Notes: generated by a model from the letters alone, not told the origin. A stretch of DNA of 8,878 bases from Holosporales bacterium (GCA_031279295.1 JAITIT010000045.1:1-8878), one strand, 5' to 3'; counted from the stretch's first letter, positions 1 to 6,690 are shown. Made by a program: numbers and translations.

Positions 1-28
1 TACATCGTGGATAAAATTTGGGATACTT

Positions 29-522
29 TCAGTTAATACTGACACCTCCAACCCTCCTAAATTCTCTCAAACGTAATAACAGCATCCCAATAGAAATGCC
101 TGCTGATAAACTGTAAATAGCTGTTTCTATAAATAAGTAATAATCTAAATATTGATCTACTGCCTTCATATATGAAAAAAGTATTTTGTAAAAAATATCA
201 ACATAGATAATACAAAAGCATTATAAGAGCCTTTCACAGTCACACGAAACTTTTTTACTTCTGTAATTCTTTGTTTTGGAATAAAAATAAAAGAAAACAA
301 ACAACCAATTGTTATCGATACTAGGAATATACACCACAGTTTCGCTGTATGCATGTGCACTAATTTAAAAAAGAACAAAAATAAAAGGAGACAGGGGAAG
401 ATAAATAGTTTTCTGATGTGAATTCGCCTGTCTCTTGTTGCCAGCAAACCATTTGCTATCAAGTATATGAATATCAAAAACACCCAGATTGGTGTGTGTG
501 TCAAAATTTGCAGTATTTCCAT
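29..522 (-). pseudogene. DUF6622-like small membrane protein, frameshifted near its C-terminus
   Basis: This is a multi-pass inner-membrane protein of unknown function. The first frame (522 down to 166) gives 118 residues opening MEILQILTHTPIWVFLIF, which resembles the N-terminus of DUF6622 proteins (LQxLTHTPxWVW), and has about four hydrophobic segments (roughly 8-28, 38-57, 61-82, 96-116). It stops right after a run of six T (minus strand, 180-175). A one-base shift there opens a frame that runs from 169 to a stop at 29-31 with a further hydrophobic helix (SLSAGISIGMLLLRL) and a basic tail. Joined, the product is about 164 residues, which fits my recollection of the family length. The start is well supported: AGGAGG lies 7 nt before the ATG. 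I read this as an indel in the T run. Transcript slippage or a sequencing error would also restore the frame. The family assignment is from memory of the pattern and is moderate. Confidence 0.6.
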
Positions 523-568
523 TTACACTCCTCCTTATTCAACTGCAAAGGATAACATATAGATGCAA

Positions 569-581
569 TAGAGCGAAGCGT
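569..581 (+). repeat. 13-bp direct repeat, left copy
   Basis: TAGAGCGAAGCGT occurs here and again at 7086-7098 in the same orientation. Each copy sits just outside one arm of the 64-bp inverted repeat, so the 13-mer has the opposite relative orientation to the arms. It may be a trace of the recombination event that duplicated the tRNA-Ser 3' region. Confidence 0.7.
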
Positions 582-645
582 ACCTTGACATTATAAAGAT
601 GATTTTATTTATGGCGGAGAGAGGGGGATTCGAACCCCCGATACG
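582..645 (-). repeat. 64-bp inverted repeat, left arm (3' part of tRNA-Ser(GGA) plus flank)
   Basis: Read on the minus strand, 645-582 matches 7019-7082 on the plus strand over 64 positions with one mismatch, just after the CCA end. The block covers the 3' strand of the variable arm, the T arm, the acceptor 3' strand and CCA, then about 30 bases of non-tRNA flank (AAATAAAATCATCTTTATAA followed by TGTCAAGGT). tRNA homology explains the first half but not the flank. Confidence 0.9.
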
Positions 646-702
646 ATTTCGTCGCATACTCGCTTTCCAGGCGAGTGCCTTCAGCCGCTCGGCCATCTCT
701 CC
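612..702 (-). tRNA. tRNA-Ser(GGA)
   Basis: A class II tRNA with an encoded CCA end. The acceptor strands GGAGAGA/TCTCTCC pair fully. The anticodon stem CTCGC/GCGAG holds the loop CTGGAAA, so the anticodon is GGA (serine, UCC/UCU). The long variable arm (ATGCGA/TCGTAT with one G-U pair) is typical of tRNA-Ser, and the T arm carries TTCGAAT. An open frame across this region (535-723) is only a reading of the tRNA. Confidence 0.96.
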
Positions 703-718
703 GCATGTCACATTGGAT

Positions 719-747
719 ATCATATTTATGTCCTGTAGGCAAATTAA
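719..747 (-). promoter_or_regulatory. Possible promoter of tRNA-Ser(GGA)
   Basis: On the minus strand TTAATT (-35, weak) is followed after 17 nt by TATGAT (-10, five of six consensus bases). The expected start would be about 10 nt before the tRNA 5' end, a good spacing for a tRNA gene. The -35 match is poor. Confidence 0.4.
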
Positions 748-1107
748 AATGCTGTTATAGATAGTTATGTAGTGGATATGCAGAGGAGAGTAGGTGTATT
801 ACATTGGGTAATTAGCAGGCAAGCACAGGTAGAGAATAAGATATGTAAGGCATTGAGAAAGATAAGGAATATATGGGGGAGAACAGAGAGGTTCGAGGAA
901 CGCACGTCTGATGGAGGTAGTACGAGGCTGGGAAAGAGATACGACTCATAGGACTGCTAGATCCTCTTGTTGTAATTATGACCGTGATAGATGGTCCTGG
1001 TTGATGGCAACACATCCAAAATACCGTACGACATGAGATGGAGAGTTATCACGGGAGAGTATATAGCTTCTGGTTGAGAGACTGCGATAGCATCACCTAA
1101 TCCCACA
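748..1107. other. Intergenic stretch with no recognised gene
   Basis: No known protein or RNA is visible. The plus strand is purine-rich and holds one 57-codon ORF at 778-951 (begins MQRRVGVLHW, ends LGKRYDS) that is very basic, has no clear ribosome binding site and uses many AGA, AGG and ATA codons, so it is probably chance. The minus-strand ORF at 812-1015 is serine/proline-rich and also looks like chance. Confidence 0.5.
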
Positions 1108-1142
1108 CAGCAACTACCGAGGTACGCATAACCCCGGTGCTG
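1108..1142 (-). terminator. Hairpin just after hppA, possible transcription terminator
   Basis: About 17 nt past the hppA stop the minus strand reads CAGCA, then CCGGGGT, a 7-nt loop, ACCTCGG, a TAGT bulge and TGCTG. This gives a 7-bp inner stem with one G-U pair and a 5-bp outer stem. There is no U tract, so it is not a textbook intrinsic terminator; it may instead stabilise the mRNA 3' end. Confidence 0.4.
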
Positions 1143-1159
1143 CTCTATAGTATAGTTAC

Positions 1160-3247
1160 TTACCTAGCTAGTACCGCAAGAAGCAGGATGGCAACGATGT
1201 TGATGATTTTGATCATTGGATTGATGGCTGGACCAGCCGTATCTTTATACGGATCTCCGACGGTATCACCAGTCACAGAAGCCTTGTGAGCATCGGAGTA
1301 CTTCCCGCCATGGTTACCATCTTCTATGTGCTTCTTGGCGTTATCCCAAGCTCCTCCACCCGATGTCATCGAGACCGCCACAAATAGCCCAGCCACTATT
1401 GTACCGATGAGAGTTGCCCCAAGAGCCGAGAACGCGGCCGTTTGTCCTGCGATTGAATTGATGAACAGGTAGATTACTACAGGGGCTACGAGTGGCAGGA
1501 TCGATGGAACCACCATCTCTCTAATTGCTGACTTCGTCAGAATATCGACAGTAGTCTTGTAGTCTGGCTTTGCAGTTCCAGCCATGATTCCACTGATCTC
1601 CTTGAACTGCCTACGTACCTCTACGACAACTGCTGCTCCGGCTCGTCCGACAGCCTTCATTCCAAATGATCCAAAAAGATACGGCAGCATCGCCCCTACT
1701 ATAAGCCCTACTAGGACATACGGGCTTTGCAGGCTGAATCCTACGGACAGATCTGGAAAGTAGTGCTCTAGGTCTTCTACGTACGTCGCAAATAGGACGA
1801 GCGCTGCGAGCCCGGCAGATCCAATGGCATACCCCTTCGTCACAGCCTTGGTGGTATTCCCTACCGCATCCAGCGCATCGGTGATAGCCCTGACTTCATC
1901 AGGTAGTCCGGACATCTCGGCAATCCCACCGGCGTTATCTGTCACTGGGCCATATGCGTCAAGCGCCACGATGATTCCAGCAAACGCCAACATCGTTGTG
2001 GCCGATATTGCTATGCCAAATAGCCCCGCACATACATATGCAGCAATGATACCGCAGCTGATGATGATAGCTGGCAATGCGGTGGACTCCATCGAGACAG
2101 CCAGTCCCTGAATGATATTTGTCGCGTGCCCGGTCTCCGATGCTTTAGCCACGCTTCTGACTGGCCTGTATGAGATGGACGTGTAGAACTCAGTTACCCA
2201 CACCAGCAATCCAGTTACAGCAATTCCAACAAGGCTGCACTGCAACAAGTTGAACGGGGTGATCACATCGCCGGACTTCATCTCAATATTAGAATCAAGG
2301 GAAGAGAACATTATGAACGTCATCACAACTATGAGCCCGGCAGAAAAGATTCCCGAGGCAACGAGTCCCTTATATAGGGCCCCCATGGCATTGTTGGACT
2401 TCGATAGCCTGACAAAGAAGGTTCCCAGGATTGATCCGATGATGCAGATTGCGCTGATAGCAAGAGGATACAGCGTCATCACCTGCCCAGCATACTCAGA
2501 GAAGTATACGCCTGCCAGAATCATCGATGCAACTATAGTAACGACGTATGTCTCAAACAGATCGGCTGCCATGCCAGCGCAGTCTCCGACGTTGTCCCCG
2601 ACGTTATCGGCAATAACCGCCGGGTTTCTCGGATCATCCTCAGGAATGTTAGACTCGACTTTACCAACTAGATCAGCGCCCACATCAGCTCCCTTCGTGA
2701 ATATCCCACCCCCAAGCCTGGCGAAGATCGATATGAGAGATGCGCCGAAGCTCAGCGCGACCAGTGTCTCTGTAATGGTGCGTGGATCCACAGACAGAGC
2801 ACTTAGGATAAAATAGCTTCCGGCCACTCCGGTGATTCCGGCCCCTACCACGAGGAACCCTGTGATAGCCCCTGAGTTAAAGGCAACTGACAAGGCACTG
2901 GACATCGATGTTTTAGCCGCCTCAGCTGTTCTCACATTTGCCCTTACTGATACATTCATACCTATGTACCCAGCTATGCCAGATAGTACAGCGCCTAACA
3001 CAAATCCACACGCCACATACAGTGACATAAATGACACAAGCAACGCAGCTACCACTACCCCAACAATAGTGATTGTGGTATACTGCCTATTGAGGTAGGC
3101 CTTTGCCCCTACCTGGATGGCATTTGCTACCTCCAGCATCTTGTCGTTCCCACATGGTAGTTTGAAAACCGTCCATACCTTGGATATCGCAAAACCGATC
3201 GCGATTAATCCACAAATCATCACAATCACAGATACCAACTCCAACAC
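1160..3247 (-). CDS. hppA: Membrane-bound H+-translocating pyrophosphatase, K+-independent type
   Basis: It couples hydrolysis of inorganic pyrophosphate to proton pumping across the inner membrane. The protein (about 695 residues, normal length) is hydrophobic with many membrane segments and shows the family signatures: DVGADLVGKVE, DDPRNPAVIADNVGDNVGD, DAYGPVTDNAGG, and a C-terminal GGAWDNAKK then GDTVGDPYKDTAGPAINP. In GNTTKAVTKG the Lys and Thr sit where K+-dependent enzymes carry Ala and Gly/Ala, so this should be a K+-independent proton pump (established rule, inferred here). I chose the GTG at 3247 because AGGTGA lies 8 nt before it. The in-frame GTG at 3259 overlaps that site and has none of its own, but would add only four residues. 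The gene is monocistronic, with a promoter candidate upstream and a hairpin downstream. No lesion is seen. Confidence 0.97.
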   Translation of the reverse strand: MLELVSVIVMICGLIAIGFAISKVWTVFKLPCGNDKMLEVANAIQVGAKAYLNRQYTTITIVGVVVAALLVSFMSLYVACGFVLGAVLSGIAGYIGMNVSVRANVRTAEAAKTSMSSALSVAFNSGAITGFLVVGAGITGVAGSYFILSALSVDPRTITETLVALSFGASLISIFARLGGGIFTKGADVGADLVGKVESNIPEDDPRNPAVIADNVGDNVGDCAGMAADLFETYVVTIVASMILAGVYFSEYAGQVMTLYPLAISAICIIGSILGTFFVRLSKSNNAMGALYKGLVASGIFSAGLIVVMTFIMFSSLDSNIEMKSGDVITPFNLLQCSLVGIAVTGLLVWVTEFYTSISYRPVRSVAKASETGHATNIIQGLAVSMESTALPAIIISCGIIAAYVCAGLFGIAISATTMLAFAGIIVALDAYGPVTDNAGGIAEMSGLPDEVRAITDALDAVGNTTKAVTKGYAIGSAGLAALVLFATYVEDLEHYFPDLSVGFSLQSPYVLVGLIVGAMLPYLFGSFGMKAVGRAGAAVVVEVRRQFKEISGIMAGTAKPDYKTTVDILTKSAIREMVVPSILPLVAPVVIYLFINSIAGQTAAFSALGATLIGTIVAGLFVAVSMTSGGGAWDNAKKHIEDGNHGGKYSDAHKASVTGDTVGDPYKDTAGPAINPMIKIINIVAILLLAVLAR

Positions 3248-3272
3248 TCCGCCGATCACCTAAATTATTTAT

Positions 3273-3300
3273 CCTATACAACTCTTGTGTATCTTAGCAA
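3273..3300 (-). promoter_or_regulatory. Possible hppA promoter
   Basis: On the minus strand TTGCTA (-35) is followed after 16 nt by TATAGG (-10), placing the start about 20 nt before the hppA coding start. The -35 overlaps a perfect dyad AGCAA-GTT-TTGCT that could be an operator, though no regulator can be named. Confidence 0.35.
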
Positions 3301-3381
3301 AACTTGCTCTGCGTTCCAAGTGAGAAAGGACGTCGAGATTGACAACTAATGGACTGGCCTATATGAAGGTAGAGCAAGATC

Positions 3382-3401
3382 CTTTAAGCATTATGCTAAA
3401 G
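3382..3401. repeat. Small imperfect inverted repeat upstream of hppA
   Basis: CTTTA-A-GCAT-T-ATGC-TAAAG forms a 9-bp stem with one bulged base. It lies in the 306-bp gap between lspA and hppA, which otherwise shows only the hppA promoter candidate and the larger hairpin at 3513-3541. It could be part of a regulatory region or simply chance. Confidence 0.3.
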
Positions 3402-3512
3402 CCCGTGATGATACATCCTCGGTATACCTCGTGGTATGTTCTGGATGGTTATTGTAGGTGAGTACATAGCTCCGGAGTAGAGGCGGCCAATAACATAGGA
3501 TGCGATAGCGCC

Positions 3513-3541
3513 GTATATATGGCGGTAGCCGCCATGTATAC
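3513..3541 (-). terminator. Strong hairpin downstream of lspA
   Basis: A 13-bp stem (GTATATATGGCGG against CCGCCATGTATAC, one mismatch on the minus strand, G-U on the plus) closes a 3-nt loop about 24 nt past the lspA stop. The inner seven pairs are perfect and GC-rich. There is no U tract on either side, so it may be an mRNA 3'-end stabiliser, a Rho-linked end or a REP-like element rather than an intrinsic terminator. Confidence 0.45.
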
Positions 3542-3565
3542 ATATCTTGAAGAGGAGCCATGGTG

Positions 3566-4051
3566 TCAGTGAGGTGGACGTGGTTTTCTCGTGAGAGACA
3601 CGATGACAAGCAGCACGACGCTGGTGGTGATGAATGAGTCTGCTATATTGAATGCAGGCCAATGCCAGTCCTCGTAATGTATGTCTATGAAATCCACGAC
3701 GCCACCATGGACGAACCTGTCGATGATGTTACCGATTGCTCCACCTATCAGCAGGCTACAGAACACCTTCTCGATGATCGAGGCTAGCTTGCAAAATACG
3801 TACACGAGGAATATTACCAATATGATTGATAGCATGATGATCATACACTTCTGAACTTCGGTTCCTGGAGCGAGAAGCCCGAAGCTGGTACCAAGGTTAT
3901 ACGTTAGGACTATGTTTGCGTACTTGCATACCCTGATCACAGTTCCCCTCTCCACGAAGGCCAGCACGCTCCACTTGGTGGCCTGATCAAAAACCACTAC
4001 GAAGGTGCCAAGGAGAATACTGAATAGGTGTGCTCTTCTGAGATTGGTCAT
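3566..4051 (-). CDS. lspA: Lipoprotein signal peptidase (signal peptidase II)
   Basis: This inner-membrane aspartyl protease removes the signal peptide from diacylglyceryl-modified prolipoproteins. The 161-residue length is normal. Four hydrophobic helices are visible (about 8-26, 68-88, 94-111, 137-155). Conserved blocks are FDQATK (21-26), YNLGTSFG (51-58), NIIDRF (108-113), VVDFIDIH (118-125) and FNIADS (134-139). The catalytic aspartates should be D120 and D138. The start ATG shares four bases (ATGA) with the stop of the dsbD-like gene, and AGGGTG lies 7 nt before it inside that gene, so the two are almost surely translationally coupled. It is the last gene of its cluster and is followed by a hairpin. 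An LptM-like lipoprotein, a natural substrate, is encoded in the same cluster. Confidence 0.97.
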   Translation of the reverse strand: MTNLRRAHLFSILLGTFVVVFDQATKWSVLAFVERGTVIRVCKYANIVLTYNLGTSFGLLAPGTEVQKCMIIMLSIILVIFLVYVFCKLASIIEKVFCSLLIGGAIGNIIDRFVHGGVVDFIDIHYEDWHWPAFNIADSFITTSVVLLVIVSLTRKPRPPH

Positions 4052-5748
4052 CTCGCATCACCCTTCGCAAATGCATCGAGGATGGTTTGCTTCGTAAGAA
4101 TGCTTGGAAGCACAATGAAATCCTTGCCATTTCCAGGATAGTAGATATATAGAGGAACAGCAGCTGCTCCATATTCTCTGATCAACCTGGTAATCTGTTC
4201 ATCCCTGTTTGTCCAGTCGCACTTGACAGCCTTGATGTTTCTCTTTTTGAATTCAAGGATTATATCTTCGTCGTCGAAGACCGTCTCATTAAACTGACAG
4301 TTGAGACACCACGAAGCTGTGAAGTCCAGGAATATTGCAGCCTTCCAGATCTTTGCATCATCCAGTATCTTGTCTGAGTAATCTATCCACTGTATCTCAG
4401 AATGAATACGCTGCGACGATGAAGCATAGTATCCCCCAGTTATGACGTTCGCGCAAATACCGGTAAGCGCGATGTACGCTAATCTCTTACTTCTCCCGAG
4501 CTTCTTCAAGAGCCAGACGAACATCGTCGCTCCGATACAGCACATGATGACCAGCACAAACCGTACCTGCGAAATCTGTGATAGCAGGATCCAGATAGGC
4601 CATGCACAGGATAGCAACATCGCGAATCCCATAAACTCCTCGAGAATCGATAACCACCTCCCAGGCTTAGGAAGCTTTTCAACGACATGTGAAAATGCAG
4701 CAACACAAATGAACGGTATACTAGCTCCAATTCCGATGGCTGTGAAAATTGCTAGCGAGCACACCATACTACTATTAAGTAGTGCTCCCGCTACAGCAAC
4801 TCCAGAGAGTGGTCCTACGCACGCTGATGACGTGAGAGCGCTGAGCGCCCCACTAAAAAATGACATTACGTACCCGCTCTGCGCTGGAATTTTTATTCTC
4901 GGTAGCCCACGGATGTTCAGCTTCAAGAGTCCCCAAAAATGCAGGCTGCATGCTAGAAAAATTATCAGCATCGCATAGACAACAAGTGGGTTCTGCATAT
5001 GAAATCCCCAGCCAAGCCCAGAGACCACAGGGCGCAACACAGTGAGTGTAGTTCCGAGAAATATGAATACGCTAACCACCCCCAGTGCACTGGAGAGTCC
5101 GTGGATTCTCACGCTCTGCTTCTGCGTACTCGAGATTTTGACTAAGGCAAAGATCTTCATCAGGATTACCGGGAAGACGCACGGCATGCAATTCAGAATC
5201 AAACCGCCTAGCAGTCCGAATATGATCATTAGCAGCAGGCTTAGATCTTGAGATGGAGTGTCTGACTGATTCCAGTTAATGCCCGTAACCTCCTCATCAG
5301 TTAGCGCTGCATTCAAAACAAGATCCCCACTCTCTCGTTTTGGTATACACGAGTCATTGCAAACTACGTATGACATGTCATATGAGATAGGAGATTCTCT
5401 ATTCAGGATTCTGAGTTTGTAGAACACGGAAAAATCACTGGTGTATCCCTTGTAGCCGCTTGGCAATCCATCAAAGCCCATGATGTCAACTGATGGGGGC
5501 CACACAATATCCAGTACCTCTGCATTGGTCCATACGATATGTGGCGCGCTACTTCTTCCCTTACCCTCCATTGCAGACATGTGTTCCCCGTTCTTGACTT
5601 GAAAATCAACGGAGACCACGACAACATTGTTACCAGCATCATGTAACTGACTAGAGAATGTCCTGAATATTACATTAGCAAAACAGGCGCACTGCACCAT
5701 CATCAGTAATGCAACAAAGCATAGTAGTTTACGGAACCGTAGTATCAT
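4048..5748 (-). CDS. dsbD: DsbD/ScsB-type thiol:disulfide interchange protein
   Basis: It should carry electrons from cytoplasmic thioredoxin across the inner membrane to periplasmic disulfide partners. The 566 residues show the three-part DsbD plan. A signal peptide (1-24, ending CFA) leads a periplasmic alpha domain with a cysteine pair in VVCNDSCIP (C130, C134). A membrane beta domain (about 170-440) has cysteines in NCMPCVFPV (C187, C190) and SSACVGPLSG (C310). A C-terminal thioredoxin domain (about 450-566) has the active site ASWCLNCQ (C481, C484) and a cis-Pro in AAVPLY (P532). The short CNDSC spacing is closer to the COG4233/ScsB-like branch than to E. coli DsbD. AGAGGT lies 8 nt before the ATG. 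The 5' end overlaps the LptM-like ORF by 20 nt and the 3' end overlaps lspA by 4 nt. The gene is intact, including a run of six A. Confidence 0.93.
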   Translation of the reverse strand: MILRFRKLLCFVALLMMVQCACFANVIFRTFSSQLHDAGNNVVVVSVDFQVKNGEHMSAMEGKGRSSAPHIVWTNAEVLDIVWPPSVDIMGFDGLPSGYKGYTSDFSVFYKLRILNRESPISYDMSYVVCNDSCIPKRESGDLVLNAALTDEEVTGINWNQSDTPSQDLSLLLMIIFGLLGGLILNCMPCVFPVILMKIFALVKISSTQKQSVRIHGLSSALGVVSVFIFLGTTLTVLRPVVSGLGWGFHMQNPLVVYAMLIIFLACSLHFWGLLKLNIRGLPRIKIPAQSGYVMSFFSGALSALTSSACVGPLSGVAVAGALLNSSMVCSLAIFTAIGIGASIPFICVAAFSHVVEKLPKPGRWLSILEEFMGFAMLLSCAWPIWILLSQISQVRFVLVIMCCIGATMFVWLLKKLGRSKRLAYIALTGICANVITGGYYASSSQRIHSEIQWIDYSDKILDDAKIWKAAIFLDFTASWCLNCQFNETVFDDEDIILEFKKRNIKAVKCDWTNRDEQITRLIREYGAAAVPLYIYYPGNGKDFIVLPSILTKQTILDAFAKGDAR

Positions 5749-5818
5749 TCTGTACTACCTCTGGACGCTCCAGTTTGCCAACCTTTCCGCATGCTGACAG
5801 GAGGAAGGCCACTAACAA
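5729..5818 (-). CDS. LptM-like small lipoprotein
   Basis: It is a tiny outer-membrane-type lipoprotein. The reading frame has a hydrophobic stretch, the lipobox LSAC, and then CGKVGKLERPE, which matches the CGxxGxLxxP pattern of the LptM/YifL family (CGLKGPLYFP in E. coli). LptM helps oxidative maturation of LptD in E. coli; that role is family knowledge and is not shown here. The start is unclear. The frame is open through the neighbouring tRNA, and the first plausible starts past it are TTG at 5818 (29 residues, used here) and GTG at 5812, neither with a clear ribosome binding site. The N-terminus also lacks the usual basic residues. The frame ends inside the start region of the dsbD-like gene, a 20-nt overlap typical of coupling. 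It could be a gene that lost its start when placed against tRNA-Val. Confidence 0.5.
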   Translation of the reverse strand: MLVAFLLSACGKVGKLERPEVVQNDTTVP

Positions 5819-5828
5819 TAAAACAACA

Positions 5829-5903
5829 TGGTGGGCGATGACGGATTCGAACCGCCGACCTCCTCGGTGTAAACGAGATGCTCTACCACTGAGCCAATCG
5901 CCC
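5829..5903 (-). tRNA. tRNA-Val(TAC)
   Basis: A standard cloverleaf with encoded CCA. The acceptor GGGCGAT/ATCGCCC pairs fully, and the D arm is GCTC/GAGC. The anticodon stem TCTCG/CGAGG (one G-U) holds the loop TTTACAC, so the anticodon is TAC (valine). The T arm carries TTCGAAT. It lies 14 nt past the HU stop and directly before the LptM-like ORF, all on the same strand, so it is probably cut out of a longer transcript. Confidence 0.96.
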
Positions 5904-5917
5904 GATTTATACACGAG

Positions 5918-6202
5918 TTACTTCGTACGCCTGGCTACCGCGTCCTTTAGCTGTTTTCCTGGCTTAAATTTCGGGATGTCACGAGCCGGAATTTGCATCG
6001 GCTCTCCAGTCCTCATATTACGTCCCTCTGATGCATCTCTATGTACGGTAAAGAAAGTACCGAACCCGATGAGCCGCACGTCCTCACCATCAGCCAACGC
6101 TATCTTCACGGTATCAACAAATGCGCCTAGCATCTTATCTACATCCGTCTTCCTCAGCTCAGTTACATTCGCTATGCTGGAAACCAATTCAACCCTATTC
6201 AT
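5918..6202 (-). CDS. hup: HU/IHF-family DNA-binding protein
   Basis: A small nucleoid protein that bends and compacts DNA as a dimer. The 94 residues show the whole HU fold: helices at 1-40, the GFGTF turn (46-50), the DNA-binding arm (about 54-75, GRNMRTGEPMQIPA) and the C-terminal PKFKPGKQLKDAV. The family usually has Pro at the tip of the arm (RNPxTG) to intercalate between bases; here that residue is Met63, so the bend it makes may differ. AGGGGG lies 8 nt before the ATG and a nearer GGGAG is also present. It heads the cluster of tRNA-Val, the LptM-like gene, dsbD-like and lspA. HU and IHF subunits cannot be separated securely by eye; the GRNMRTGE arm fits either. Confidence 0.93.
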   Translation of the reverse strand: MNRVELVSSIANVTELRKTDVDKMLGAFVDTVKIALADGEDVRLIGFGTFFTVHRDASEGRNMRTGEPMQIPARDIPKFKPGKQLKDAVARRTK

Positions 6203-6230
6203 ACTCCCAACCCCCTGTAAAACGGCTACA

Positions 6231-6243
6231 GTTGACCATCAAC
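6231..6243. promoter_or_regulatory. Dyad in the hup leader
   Basis: GTTGACCATCAAC is a perfect 5-bp dyad with a 3-nt centre. It falls at about the predicted transcription start of the hup promoter and 28 nt before the ATG, a position suited to a repressor site. No regulator can be named. Confidence 0.3.
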
Positions 6244-6249
6244 CGTCTC

Positions 6250-6278
6250 ATGCTACTATAAGGGTGTTTCATCGTCAA
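6250..6278 (-). promoter_or_regulatory. Possible hup promoter
   Basis: On the minus strand TTGACG (five of six) is followed after 17 nt by TAGCAT (four of six). TATAGT at 6260-6255 is a better -10 on its own but has no good -35. Either would start transcription within about 50 nt of the hup ATG. Confidence 0.4.
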
Positions 6279-6526
6279 TCTAAATGTCATACATATCAAG
6301 TTAACAAATTTTGAGAAAACAACATGCCCACAGAACATAAAAACCATGCGACAACAGGAACCACTACCCAGCAGTATCTTCATCGTACGTTGTACTCTAC
6401 AGCATGAGGCGGAGTGCTTCCACTACCTGCTCTAGGATTTCCGCTGCTAACTCTATGCGCATTACCAACATAGATAAAGAAAAATAATTGCCTTGTTGTC
6501 TCGGTTCATCTTAGGCATTTTTAAGT
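6279..6526. other. Intergenic stretch upstream of hup with no recognised gene
   Basis: It separates the minus-strand hup cluster from the plus-strand IS5 relic. A 24-codon minus-strand frame at 6397-6471 (contains IELAAEILEQVVEALRLML) looks helix-like but has no ribosome binding site. No terminator or RNA gene is visible. Confidence 0.5.
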
Positions 6527-6678
6527 ATGCTATCTAAACAACTGCACGAGCAAGCCGTGAACGTTAATCGAGCAATTCTTTGAGATTGGCAAGTACGGAA
6601 ATAGGCAAAAACATCGCAGCACCCCTTATCAGCGCAGTGTTCTACGTTGTTAAAACTGGCTGTCAAAACAACCGGTAA
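6527..6678 (+). pseudogene. Relic of the 5' end of an IS5-family transposase
   Basis: With single-base corrections the plus strand reads as an IS5 (DDE) transposase N-terminus. ATG at 6527 opens MLSKQL; a second frame gives TLIEQFFEIGKYGNRQKH (6561-6614); a third gives LISAVFYVVKTGCQ (6625-6666), then a stop at 6676-6678. Intact relatives read much like LIxPFF...YGNRRKHS...LINAVFYVVKTGCQWRMLP, from memory of the family. The shifts fall near 6558, where TGA stands near the usual Trp, and in the CCCC run at 6622-6625. The catalytic domain is absent and no clear terminal repeats were found. It is long dead and points to past IS activity beside tRNA-Ser(GCT). Confidence 0.6.
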
Positions 6679-6690
6679 TGCCAAATCCTG

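Noticed and set aside
535..723. 62-codon minus-strand ORF
   Set aside because: It is a reading of tRNA-Ser(GGA); the same false protein pattern (AERLKALAWKAS) appears whenever this kind of tRNA is translated.
812..1015. 67-codon minus-strand ORF
   Set aside because: Ser/Pro/Tyr-rich with no ribosome binding site and no family features; looks like chance.
1824..3098. Three long plus-strand ORFs (1824-2111, 2250-2816, 2832-3098)
   Set aside because: They are antisense shadows of hppA, whose frame is fully supported by family motifs.
3391..3662. Two overlapping minus-strand ORFs past the lspA stop
   Set aside because: They run across the lspA 3' end in other frames, have no family features, and cover the hairpin.
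4442..5251. Plus-strand ORFs opposite dsbD
   Set aside because: Antisense shadows of a gene with intact DsbD motifs.
6397..6471. 24-codon minus-strand helix-like frame upstream of hup (possible C-terminal stub of a larger gene, such as lon)
   Set aside because: No ribosome binding site, too short, and the residues do not match a Lon C-terminus well enough.
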